A DNA stretch of 64,000 nt from Lophium mytilinum. Taxonomy: Eukaryota > Ascomycota > Dothideomycetes > Mytilinidiales > Mytilinidiaceae. The position numbers and the translations under genes were made by a program. Every line of letters starts with the position of its first letter. Position 1 is the stretch's first letter. The DNA lies in NCBI GenBank assembly GCA_010093605.1, contig MU004181.1:2324215-2388214 (forward strand). Reading direction: 5' to 3'. The notes under the pieces are model-generated. The model did no database searches, had not been told where the DNA came from, and saw nothing but the letters and a program-made list of their open reading frames with translations. Shown here one piece after another: positions 21,360 to 31,608 of this stretch.

Positions 21360-23608
21360 TCATGAGACATTGACAGAAGTACTCGCGTCCATGAACCGAT
21401 GCACATCATGAGCATGACTAGGGCACCGGCAACATATCCTCGCCGCAGTCTTCGCCCCTTGAGGCTCACTAACAGACACGACGCCATCCTCCTCCGCCTC
21501 AAGCACCGGATCCATAAGACCTTCACCACCCCCATACACCAGTCCTTTCTCCGTCAACCCCAGATCTGGTACAGCTACTAGCCCCACAAAGCTAGCTATA
21601 AGAAACGGATGCTCCAAGATTCCCCCGAGAACCTCCATTACCTTCTTATCTAGGGCTATAGAATCATCCCTTACATCCTCCCACGGCGCGCTGGACATAC
21701 ACCCTGCAACATCCAGCCGCACAGCCCCCAGCACCTCTCCTTCACACACAGCAACCATACCCCCACCAAGCTCTGCGATCGCCTTCGCCGCATGAGCGAT
21801 CTCGTCATCGGAAGTACCGACGATAACGAGATTCTGGTTTTCACAGTTCGTCGTGCACCCGATCGCGCCTTTCTTGAGGCCGAAACCGCGGACGTAGCTG
21901 ATACCGCGGCTTTTAGTCCCGTGATGGCGGTCGATCACAACGACTTTGAGGATGTCTTTTGCGGTATCGCAGAGGAGATGATGGGGACTGGTTGGGGATG
22001 TGGGGAGTTTTGCGTGGAAAGCGCGCTTAAAGTAACCGTCGAACATTTCCATGCCTTGGACCCAGGCGCTGGTCTGGTCTGAGCTGCGGGGGAAGATGTG
22101 GTAGGCTGAAGGGGAGAAGAAGTAGGGGTCTAGGTGGATGGTATTGAGGGTGAAGGGGGGCACGGGGTCGGTGTTTTTGAAGGTTGGGCGGTTGTTTTGG
22201 GCGACTATGGTACCGTTTACTATGACGGTTTCGGGACTATGGTCGACGATTAGGTTCGTCAAACTTGATGAATGGTGGAACACTGACCGAGCATCTTCCA
22301 GTTTATCAAGTATAAGTAAATCTGCAAGCTTAGCCGGTGTGACACTGCCGATCAAATGGTCAAGCCGATAATAGGAGGCAGCGTTCAAAGTCGCCATCTT
22401 GTAAGCTTTTAGCGGCGGAACTCCAAGTCGGATTGCCTCTCGGACATGGAAGTCGATATGGCCGGTAGCATCGAAGTCTTCTGCAAGCTTGTCGTCGGCA
22501 CAGAAAGAAATGTAGTCTAACCCGTCCTTGTAAGAAGCGAAATCGCTGAATACGCTCTCGATGTTGGAGTTCATGCTACCGGACATTACTGTTAGCATCA
22601 TTCCAAGTCTAAGGCGCTCCAACACGTCTGCGGGCTTGTGTGCGTTGTGGTCGTCTCCGATACCGCCCTACGTGCATTGAGATCAGTCAGAGGCCTCATA
22701 TTTTCACATTTGGGACTATTCTTACAGCACAGTATGCCCAAAGCGGCTCATTTTCGAGCAAGGCAGTATGACCCGTGATACGCTTCCCAGCACGTAGAGC
22801 AGCAGCCTGTTTTTGAGCGGAGGCAAGGTCTAAGGAAAAAGGATTTGATTCTCCGAGTGTAGCTGCTTCAGTGGAAGATACTCTTTCGCAAATTTCGGCA
22901 GTTGATACAGAGGTACCACCAAGCTCGATATTTGGACCACTCATTGGGATCTTGTGGGAGACTTGACGAAATATACGAAGCGGAGTCGATGTAGTCCCTG
23001 AAATGTGACGACGTGAGAAAGATTATCTTAAGCTAGGAAATGGAAGAAGCGTACCCATGAAATCCATGCCTCGACCACCAAGGACCTAGTAATGATATTA
23101 GCTACCCATTCAGTGATAGGATTGTTAGAAGATAGAGTCAGATCGACTCTCGAGTTCACCATACATTTGCAATACAATTGGCATCTGCTAAAATTGTAGT
23201 AGTCCCTCTCGGCACACTCAATCTTGCTAATTCTCCTGGCACTAATTTTGTGTATTCGACATGGATGTGAGTATCTATGAAACTCGGGGAGATAAATTTG
23301 CCTCGAGCCTCCAATTCATTATCAATCGCAGGGAAATGATCCCACGGTGTAATTGCCGCGATGTGTCGACCGGAGACGACAACATCTCGGTCTAGCAGTT
23401 CCCCAGTATGAAGAGCCAATATAGTGCCATGACGGATGATGAGAGAAGGTTTCGAGGTCCCTCGGGCTACGAGACGCAAATTGACCAATTCTTCAGCGGT
23501 GATGGAAAGATGAGCTCCTGTGGCTGAGGACGGGTGGATTTCGACGGGCCGATTCTCCGAAGATTCCATGGCTGGACCGCGAGCTGTCTCCATCTCCTCT
23601 TCATGCAC
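21360..23608 (-). CDS. AdeC-type adenine deaminase-like amidohydrolase
   Basis: Four exons, 23608-23165, 23085-23055 (31 nt), 22997-22726 and 22667-21360, give 684 aa. The order matches bacterial adenine deaminase (Ade/AdeC, amidohydrolase superfamily): 'FIDTHIHVEYTKL' with the metal-binding HxH at 114-116, 'PRGTTTILADANCIANVLGG' rebuilt across the first junction, 'GHTALLEN', 'GIGDDHNAHKP' (in place of bacterial SDHE), 'ISFCADD' with the late metal Asp, and 'VPPLKAYKMATLNAASYY'. The C-terminal half has the AdeC-specific 'ISYVRGFGLKKGAIGCTT' domain. The predicted reaction is adenine to hypoxanthine plus ammonia, or a related purine deamination. The usual fungal adenine deaminase (Aah1) belongs to the adenosine-deaminase family, so this is a second, bacterial-style type. 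It is divergent from an NCS1 permease gene. Confidence 0.85.
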
Positions 23609-23739
23609 CCATCATCACTTCTTCATTGTAGACCGACGGCCTCTGGACCCCATTGTGTCAATTGCATTACGATTGCACCATCGACATATCGCCTTTTCCG
23701 CGGTCTCCGCTCCGGCACTTGCTGCGGAGCTCTTGAAAG

Positions 23740-24036
23740 CGATAGATCGATCGGGAGTGTTTGCCGACGGATACTGCCACCCTATGCGGACACAATAATG
23801 TGCCCAGTCTACGTTCCTTGAACGTTAAAAGGTGAATCGCAAAAGGGAGGCTTTCTTTTTGTCTATCTGCTGGCGAAGGATTCTCTGGATGCTCACGAAT
23901 TTTCTCTCTTGCTTATGCTCTATTCATATGTTTTGGATGCAAAGGTAACAAAATAGAGCTCATAGTATGAGGGAAATGGACGATAAGTCTAGTAGGGGTC
24001 TCTTGATAAGGCTCCCGGCTGTATGCATCCCTATCG
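23740..24036. promoter_or_regulatory. Cluster of five GATA-factor motifs in a divergent promoter
   Basis: HGATAR sites in the spacer between the deaminase and permease genes: CGATAG at 23740, CTATCT (AGATAG on the minus strand) at 23863, CGATAA at 23981, TGATAA at 24004 and CTATCG (CGATAG, minus strand) at 24031. AreA-type GATA factors bind such sites and activate nitrogen-source genes. Regulation by nitrogen status is inferred. Confidence 0.45.
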
Positions 24037-24186
24037 TATCACAGCAGATTTCGTGACACCCCCAGGGCCTCTTTGAATCATGCTAGCGCTGATAATGAAG
24101 CCTCGTCGTACTCGATATGCCTTCAAAGAGCACTGCTGGTCTACATAAACCCATGAATCGACTGTAAGCATCACAATAAACTCACA

Positions 24187-26693
24187 ATGGCGGAAGAGAA
24201 GGGCTTTACATCCTCGTACGCTCAGGACTCTGATGCTGTGGGCACGGCTGAGCCATATGGCTCTACCTGGCAAAGACTCAAGGCGCGAGCTCGAGTACCT
24301 GTCAGCGAGAGCTCATACGCCCCAGGAGACTTGAAATGGAGCAACAAAGACCTTGACCCGATACCTCTAGGTAAGTGAAGGTTCTTCAAGTCAGTATATC
24401 AGCTAATCAGTCTTCAAGAATTTCAAACTTGGCGTACGTAAGATTCCATTATTCTACAACTATTCAGGTGCTCCTGGAGATGTGTCCAAGCCTCCACTTC
24501 AGTACACTGCGTCGTCATAGATATGCGTACACTCGTTTGCCGCTGCGTGAGGAGCCTCATAGTATTTTGGGCATTCCGAATGAGAGGAAAGTTCGGCACT
24601 TTGGATGACTAGCAACTTGCGAGGCTACCCCAGACAGCGTCAGCAGGGTGTACGCAGATTAGAAGTTTATTCGCTGTCCCTGAGTTCTATTAGTACGCTG
24701 GAGTCCTCCAGACAGCGGCAGAGAAGTGTACGAATATCTATGGCAAGACACTATAGCTTTGGACACCCACTCCGGCTAAGGTGGTGCCTAAAACGCGAAC
24801 TGTGTGACACTCAAGGAAATTGGCCCCCCAAGGATCTCTCCCCCCCTCCCTCACTCTCTCTTTCCGTTCCCCATCGATAAAACCTATAGATAACGGTACT
24901 GACGCCTATAGGAACATATAATTTTGTCACCTATTGGATCTCCGATGCTTTTGCAGTGAGCAATTGGAGAATCGGGAGCTCGCTCATCGCCATTGGTCTG
25001 TCTTGGAAGCTCGCTTTGGTAGCCGTAGTGATAGGTAACTTGGTAACTGCCTTCATTGTTACATACAATGGTGTCATCGGTGCCCGTTTGCACATTCCAT
25101 TTCCTGTCCAAGCTCGATCCGCCTTTGGATTCTATTTTGCCTATGTTATGGTCATTTTCCGGGTAATCATCTCAGTATTCTGGTATGGCATCGGGACATA
25201 TACCGGCGCTGAATGCATTCAATCTATGCTCTTCGCCATCTGGCCGCGCTTCCGGAACGTTCCAAATCACCTCCCCGAGTCTGCAAACATCACGACGGGC
25301 TTCATGATCTCCTACTTTATCTACTGGGTTGTAGTTCTACCGTTCCATTACATTCCGCACCACCAGCTTCATTGGTTCTTTACGTTCAAGGCGATCGTTT
25401 CCCCCATTGCCGGGTTCGCCATCATCGGATGGATTGTTCATTCGACCGGCGGTGGCAATGCAGTGTTTGCGTACGGCAACCAACTCCATGGCCCAAAGTT
25501 AGGATGGGCATTCATGAGCGGCGTAAACGCAATGATTGGGAACTTTGCCACACTAGGAGTGTATGTATTTGCGCGCCCTCCCTTCTACAGTGACTGGCCA
25601 TAAGTCTGTGCACACTAGTTTGTCACTGCTAGGGGTACCCCTACGGGTTTTCCGTAACCTAGGCGCAATGTCGAATCCTGCGTAGCGTACTATGAGCTGC
25701 CTCTTAACCGAGCAGCTTTGTGGCCTCGAAGCCGCCCCTGACAGTGGTATTCAGCTGCCAAAATAGCGGCGCTTCAGCAGCAGCATATATGTGCCCAGAC
25801 TTATGGCCCAGTACTAGACTGGTCACTAATTCGGAAAACAGTAACATGAACGACTTCGCGCGGTACTCCAAGAAGCCGAATAGTCCTTATGTCCAGCTCA
25901 TCATTATCCCAATCGTTTTCATCATTATGATGCTTTTCGGTATAATTGGCGCGAACGGTTCAAGGATTCTCTATGGCGAAGTCCTCTGGGATCCTCTGTA
26001 CGTTCTAGTCGTTCTCGTAATATTCCTTTCGAGCATATGCTAACGTATACGACTACTTCCAGTCTCATTATCAACCACTGGACCTCACGTGGTGGACGTG
26101 CTGCAGCATTCTTCTGCGCCCTCGCTTTTTTGATTGCTAGCATCGCCATCAATATCTCGGCCAACAGTATTTCCGTGGCCGTGGATCTCACCACTCTTTT
26201 CCCGAAGTACCTGAATCTACGAAGGGCTCAGTATATCTGTGCTATTCTCGGCGCATGGGCAATGACACCCTGGAACATCCTCGCCTCAGCGGAATCACTC
26301 CTCACGTTCATGGACGGCTACTCCATCTGGCTAGCCCCGATCTCCGGCATCCTGATCTCAGACTACTGGATTGTGCATCGCCAGCGGGTGAGCGTACCTG
26401 AAATGTACCGACCGCACGGAATCTACGCGTACGAGAAGTATGGCACGAATTGGCGTGCCGCGGTCGCATTCGTGATCGGGTTCGTCCCACTGCTACCTGG
26501 GTTTGCAAAAGCGGTTACCAGCAGTATCAACGTCTCGGAAGGTGCGAGCAACTTGTATTCGCTGGGTTACTTCTATGGCTTCATCGTCAGCTCTGGATTG
26601 TATGTGCTTTTGAGCAAGATTTGGCCGCCGAAGAGCCAGTATACTGGGTTCACTATCGACGAGAGTCTGAATGAGGTAGCTTCTGACTTCTGA
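24187..26693 (+). CDS. NCS1-family nucleobase/allantoin-type permease
   Basis: Exons 24187-24370, 24912-25560, 25842-25997 and 26063-26693 join in frame to 539 aa. NCS1 signatures are clear: 'WSNKDLDPIPL' before the first span, 'NFVTYWISDAF' in TM1, 'VQARSAFG', 'MIGNFATLGVNMNDFARYSK' rebuilt across the second junction, and a C-terminal 'ISDYWIVHRQRVSVPEMY'. About 12 membrane spans are expected. Family substrates are uracil, cytosine, purines, allantoin or hydantoins. Two introns are oversized and contain repeats: intron 1 (541 nt) holds MITE copy B and intron 2 (281 nt) holds a copy of the degenerate repeat; intron 3 is a normal 65 nt. Splicing exon 1 directly to exon 2 gives 'LGTYNF' and omits the usual RTW-type residues before TM1, so a short exon may be lost or hidden. 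The gene may be functional or decaying. Confidence 0.82.
24505..24753 (+). mobile_element. MITE copy B, inside intron 1 of the NCS1 permease gene
   Basis: A 249-bp element flanked by TA at 24503-24504 and 24754-24755. It has the same end sequences and interior as copies A and C (for example GTACACTCGTTTGCCGCTGC at the left and GTGTACGAATATCTATGGCA at the right). It accounts for nearly half of the 541-nt intron. Confidence 0.8.
25605..25835 (+). repeat. Degenerate repeat family, copy 1 (in intron 2 of the permease gene)
   Basis: Shared blocks with other copies: TGTGCACACTAGTTTG, a GGGTACCCCTA block, GGGTTTTCCGTAACCTAGGC, GCTGCCTCTTAACC, CCCCTGACAGTGGTATTCAG and, at the end, GTGCCCAGACTTATGGCCCA. 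It fills most of the 281-nt intron. Confidence 0.55.
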
Positions 26694-27468
26694 AGGAGGA
26701 AGAGTGCTCGGGCAATGGCTTGTTCAGATTCGTTCACGGCAGTGTAGAAAGCTTTTTAGTAGATGCCGCCAATCGCTTAGGAGTGACAATACATTGATGA
26801 TCATTATTCTGTGCACACTTGTTTAACATTGCCCGGGGCACCCCTATAGGGTTTCAGAAATACAGGCACGATGTCAAGTTTCATTAAGTGGAATCCAGGC
26901 TACCTCTTGGCTGACCCACTTCATACTGGCGGGGGCACCCCTTGCAGTGCTGTATAGCTTTTAAATCAGCACTCGAGATTGCTAGCATCCGTGTTGCTAG
27001 ACCTGTAGCTATTCCAACCAGCGTCAAGGCGCACGTGTCAGATATCAGGCTGCCTTTTGGTTAATTTACTACTTGCTAGCGGGGGTACCCCTTACAGTGC
27101 TATCTAGCTTCCAAAGTTGCACCAAGCAGTGGCATACCAGTGTGCCCAGACTTGTAGCCTGTCACCGTAGGTACTGCCTTGGAAAAGCTTAGTGGAATCA
27201 CGTTGCATAGAGATTCTCTAGTCATTTGTTACGAAGCCTAGAGATCCGCATTTGGATCAAGCAAATTCAATTTGGAATCATGTAATTGCTGAAGTTTTAT
27301 TCCATTTGGAAAGAGCCTGTAGACCTTCGCTCGCCAACTTCATCATGAAAGCCAGTAAATGTCCTGTGCTGCTCCTAGAGCAGCCAAAGTTGCTCGTATT
27401 GCTTTTAGTATTCATATCTCGTGGTTTTCTCCATGCCGTTTCCATTCCTGCCCACCTCATTTGCTCTC
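26694..27468. other. Intergenic region dominated by repeats
   Basis: Between the permease and the broken F-box-like gene. Positions 26805-27190 are repeat copies (separate entry). The rest shows no gene. Confidence 0.5.
26805..27190 (+). repeat. Degenerate repeat family, copy 2 with a tandem ~150-bp unit
   Basis: It begins TGTGCACACTTGTTTAAC and contains two successive units about 150 bp apart, marked by GGCTACCTCTTGG (about 26900) and GGCTGCCTTTTGG (about 27050). Each is followed by GCGGGGG(C/T)ACCCCTT and CAGTGCT. It ends GTGCCCAGACTTGTAGCCTG, matching copies 1 and 5. Confidence 0.6.
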
Positions 27469-28884
27469 CTAGAGCACGAGGTTATCCAGCCAGTGAGAGA
27501 TCCCCTCAAGATCATATCCGTGCGCTTCCTTGGAACCGTCTCCCCAGTCCGGGTGGATGTCATTAGAGCGACGCCAGTCCTCGAGAAGAATTCGAGAATC
27601 TTGCGATCCTCCGTCACTGGCAGTGTAGTCCCGCTCTACATACTCATCGCGGAGCCACATTGTATACATCCAAGGCTGCAGAGCGAATTGCATCCGCTTC
27701 TGCTGGCAGATCTGCAGCTGCGCCGATCTGTCTTTCCCGTATCGTGTTCGCGGAGGTTCAGCATGACTTCTGTTCTTAGAGTCATCGTCGCATGTCACCG
27801 TAATGTATCGTAGTGAGTGGCGTCTCATTGTGGTGGTGGGTTCATAGTCCCCAGCCGGATTCAAAGCCCATACCTCCTTTGCATAGTGTGGGCGAGAAAC
27901 GAAGATTTTTCGAAAACCTAATTTGTCGCCATTATTGAGCAACCGGGATCTGAGAAGCTGTACGAACGCAACCACGCGGTTGATTCCGTCTGGTCGCTCT
28001 TTAAGCCAGTCTTCAAGTACAACCTTGACGTGGAGGCGTGTGAGCTTCTTGAGTCCGAAGAGGCTGTCAATAGCTGCAGAGTACACTCTTAGCTCCGGCT
28101 CATGGCCACCTTCAGGTCTCTGCCAATCCCAAGGACAGATTCTTACGTCTGGCGGCCAACCAAAGAATGTGAGTGATAAATTCCTCAGCTTGATGCTCGT
28201 GCTCATTAAGTGAAAGAGACTGATCTCGGGATAGAAGCCTGCTGTGCTATCGTAATAAGCAAGGCTTCCGGGTTCTCCACAGTCTCCCGAGCCGAATATA
28301 AGTGCGAGCGATTAAAGATGTGCAAGAGCCAAAGCTGGGCGGTCAGTTAGGAATAGGTAGCACGTAACAAGAGAGAGTTCTTTGTCGTTGCTCTGCGAGC
28401 CAAAGTCGAACGTATTGCCGCCATAGAAGATTCGTGATGCTTCTTCGTAGATTTGCCGGGAAACCGAGAAAATCTGGACATTGAGGTCCTGGGCAAAGTC
28501 GGATTCATAAGTGAGTTTCCGTGGTGAATAGATGACTTGTGATGGAGCATGGCGAGGTCCTCGTGGAAATCTGCGCAGTCTTTGGAAGTAATTGTGGACG
28601 GTCCGGTGCTGGACGAGAGTGCGACTAATCGGAAGCCAGCGGTGGAAGCGTTCGAGAGAGGGCGCGGCAACACGAACGGCGTGAATGTGTATACCATCCT
28701 TGGCTACCAATGCATACTCGTAGATGAGGTCTCTCAGCTCGCGGGGTAAGTCAAGGAATGGGAAGTAGTGCCGTTGACTCGTGCCGTCAGTCTTGTAAAC
28801 GGTCCTCGGCCAGATCGACGAAGGTGGGCGAGGCCCAGCGCGGAGGCGATGGATTTGCTTGGCGTATTTGCTCTCGTTCGCCAT
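27469..28884 (-). pseudogene. F-box/LPxELR-type fungal protein gene with an in-frame stop
   Basis: One continuous minus-strand frame of about 472 codons is interrupted only by TAA at 28312-28314. The upstream part (MANESKYAKQ...) holds 'FPFLDLPRELRDLIYEYAL', the LPxELR-IY motif of fungal F-box-like proteins, and runs to 'LTDRPALALAHL'. After the stop the same frame continues 'SLALIFGSG', then 'YYDSTAGFYPEISLFHLMST', and on to the stop at 27469. The family usually has an uninterrupted 'RPAxALAxIxSLxLxFG' here, so the break hits a conserved strand. CAA (Gln) to TAA is the simplest change and fits a RIP-type CpA-to-TpA transition. No intron can remove the stop without removing conserved sequence. 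It could alternatively be a truncated but expressed 190-aa protein. Confidence 0.65.
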
Positions 28885-29911
28885 GACGAGTCGTGTCTCA
28901 TACGAGTAGAAATTACTGTCACGTACCCGCCTCTAGAGTGGATTCTTTGTCGGTGACGATGTTGTGGTGTTGAGGAAGTGAAACGATGGGCAAGAGCGAG
29001 CTAGGTAAAGAGGAAGGCAACGCACAGACCAACTCTACGAGATGGGCAGGCGATATAAACCCAGGTTGTGTGCCTGTTCAAATCATTTTTAGCACTGTAT
29101 TTCGAGGGAAGATTCCGTATGCTACATGAGATTCCATGGAGATATGCATTGACTCGTTATAGGAATCTGTACACTCGTTTACCACTGCTTGAGGAGCCCT
29201 ACAGTATTTTCAGCGTCCCAAATAAGAAGAGAGTACGATATTTGGGACTACTAGTAAACTCGCGAGGCTACTCCAGACAGCGTCAACATGGTGTACACAA
29301 GCTGAAAGCGTGGCCGCTACCCTCGGTTTCTAGTGGTACGTTGAGGCCCCTCAAGCATTGGTGGGGAAGTGTACGGATATCTAAGGCAAGGCACTGTACC
29401 TAGGTGGGATGGCAAACAAAAACGTCCGATGTAAATCAAGCTTGAGGTTGGAAATTGAGGTCGATTGGGCACGCGAGCTGCCGTCTTATAAAGAACAGGA
29501 CGAATTGATACGCCCACAATATATGAAAGGGATAAAACAGTTCTTCGGAGTACATCTCCAAGCTTTATTCACCCATCACCCGCGCCCTGCAGTTTGACGG
29601 ACCACCTTCACCAGCTTGCCACGACGCTAAATGTTCACTCTTCTGTGCTTGACGAGCTTACTTCTACCTTCTTTTCTTCCACCGTGCCGCAAACCACGTT
29701 CACTGTCACAGCGTCATTTGTATTACAGCGCGTTAAGACGCGACATTTACTGGCGTCTATCACAAGACAGCGTAATCAAGTAGGTCAGAGTCGTCTCTTA
29801 CTATCCAGTTCACCAATTCCGCGTTGCGGTGCTGTACTTGCTTTGCTGCGAGGGCTATAATGATCCAAGACTGACTATGAAAAGATTGCACGCGCCGCCT
29901 TTGCTGTAGTC
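28885..29911. other. Divergent intergenic region carrying MITE copy C
   Basis: About 1 kb between the broken F-box-like gene and CTK2. It contains the MITE at 29147-29396. The remaining sequence has only short chance ORFs. Confidence 0.5.
29147..29396 (+). mobile_element. MITE copy C
   Basis: A 250-bp element closely matching copies A and B. It ends GGCAAGGCACTG before TA at 29397-29398, the exact counterpart of the CAGTGCCTTGCC end of copy A; the left end (CATTGACTCG) has lost its clean TA. The inner block AGGCTACTCCAGACAGCGTC is shared with copy B. It sits about 515 bp upstream of CTK2. Confidence 0.8.
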
Positions 29912-31608
29912 ATGAAACCGAAGACGCTTTCCGCGAAACGGAAAGAGCAGAACAAGGCGAGACACGTGCGATATAAAGAGCGGCGGGCAGTTAGAAAAGG
30001 AGAAGAAGGTTATGAAGGTGGAACGGGAGAGTCCCAGGAGGGGCCTGAGGTTGGAGCAAGCGGCTCGGCTGCAACGTCAAAGAAGTTCAAGCGCGACAGC
30101 TCCTCCACGCCAGTCCACTACAACGACCACTTCTCGAGCAACATACCCCAAACCGGCGCGAACGCACTACCTGTCAGACCGAGATACCTAGAATCGAACT
30201 ACAGTCCCATATCGTCTGGAGTTAGCGAGCACGCAGGCATGGCGCCCGCGCCACCTGCTACTGACGACCATGTCGGCCCTCACCCGTCCTTCATTGAGAT
30301 CGCGAAACCATATATCTTCGAACAACGGCTGCAGGAATACTTGAGTGCTATTGGGATGAACGAGACTCGGGAGGATGCTGTGAGACTCCAGGGCGTTGCT
30401 TGGATCGACAATGTGAGGAAGTCAATGCAGCTGTATGGCCTCCCTCACCTTTCATAGCTGGGGTGCATAGCTGATATGTATAGGCCGGTTCGGACATTCA
30501 ACACAGCTGTAGTGTACTATCACAAGTTTCGTCTACTACACCCGGATACGGAGTACAACTATGTTGTAGGGTATATTCTTGGTTTAAGACGCGCAGTTGC
30601 TAACGATGCGAAAGGATGCCGCTGCAGCAGCATTGTTTACAGCCTGCAAGATCGAGGACACTCTCAAGAAATCTAAAGAGATTCTATGCGCAGCCTCCAA
30701 TCTCAAGCTATCGCCATCCGAGCACCTCAGCCCCGACGATCCAGTACGTCAATATCCCAGCACATGTCCCTTCCTTTCTAATGAGTTCAAAGATCTTCGA
30801 GACCCACTCAAAGAGCATAATCGGGTTGGAACGTCTGATGCTCGAGGGCGCCGGCTTTGACTTCCGCAATCGACATCCCCAGAAACTCGTCGTTAAGCTC
30901 GCTAGAAGCTGCGGATTTCCAAGAGAGACGATCGCGAAGACAGCATACAATGTCTGCCTCGATCTATACAGAACCTTTGCGCCGCTCAAGCAGGGAACAT
31001 CGACTATGGCTATTGCCTGCGTCGAGCTTGCAGCCCGTTTGCATGAGGCCGATCTTTCCCCTCTGGTCGGCGAGCGAGGCATCAAATACAAGAAGTGGGG
31101 TACATCAAGAGCTGAAGTAATGGGTAAGGACATTAGATACAGATACTTGTTGATTTTGCTGACAGGCCCGTCAGAAACTCTTCTGGACCTTCTTGATCTA
31201 TATACTCACCATCGCGCCTCTACCACGATCGGTCAACTGCATCCAATCGAAACCTTTATCAACATGCGCATAACTCTAAATCAAGAGTCAACTGCTAGTG
31301 ATATCCCTCGGTTCACCGAATTCTCAAATACGCCTAAGCATTCACCGATAGCGACGAACGGCTTCAAAGTGAGGAATGGCATCGCTCCTACAAGCCCTGT
31401 GACCCCGATGACACCTGGCACCACCTCACCTGGACAAGGGCCGACCTCGGCAATTGGCATCCGCGGCCAGAACGGAACCGTTCGGTTTATGCTGGATGCG
31501 GCTCGTGCGCGAGAAGAGAAACGAACAGTTGAAAACTTTTACAAAGTCGAGCAGGAGGAGTATGAGGTTGAAGTTCCGGCATCACCGGAGAGGCGGAGAC
31601 CACGTTGA
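29912..31608 (+). CDS. CTK2: CTD kinase subunit beta (cyclin Ctk2, CTDK-I complex)
   Basis: Five exons, 29912-30432, 30484-30562, 30615-30743, 30793-31123 and 31175-31608, give 497 aa. Splicing rebuilds the first cyclin fold: 'QGVAWIDNVRKSMQL' joins 'PVRTFNTAVVYYHKFRLLHP', then 'DAAAAALFTACKIEDTLKKS' and 'SEHLSPDDP'. The second fold runs from 'IGLERLMLEGAGFDFRNR' to 'TMAIACVELAARLHEADLSP', and the last junction gives 'EVMETLLDLLDLYTHH'. CTDK-I phosphorylates the RNA polymerase II C-terminal domain at Ser2 during elongation. The N-terminal ~130 residues are basic and disordered. The last intron (51 nt) is also open in frame up to its end, which could mislead automatic models. Confidence 0.9.
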
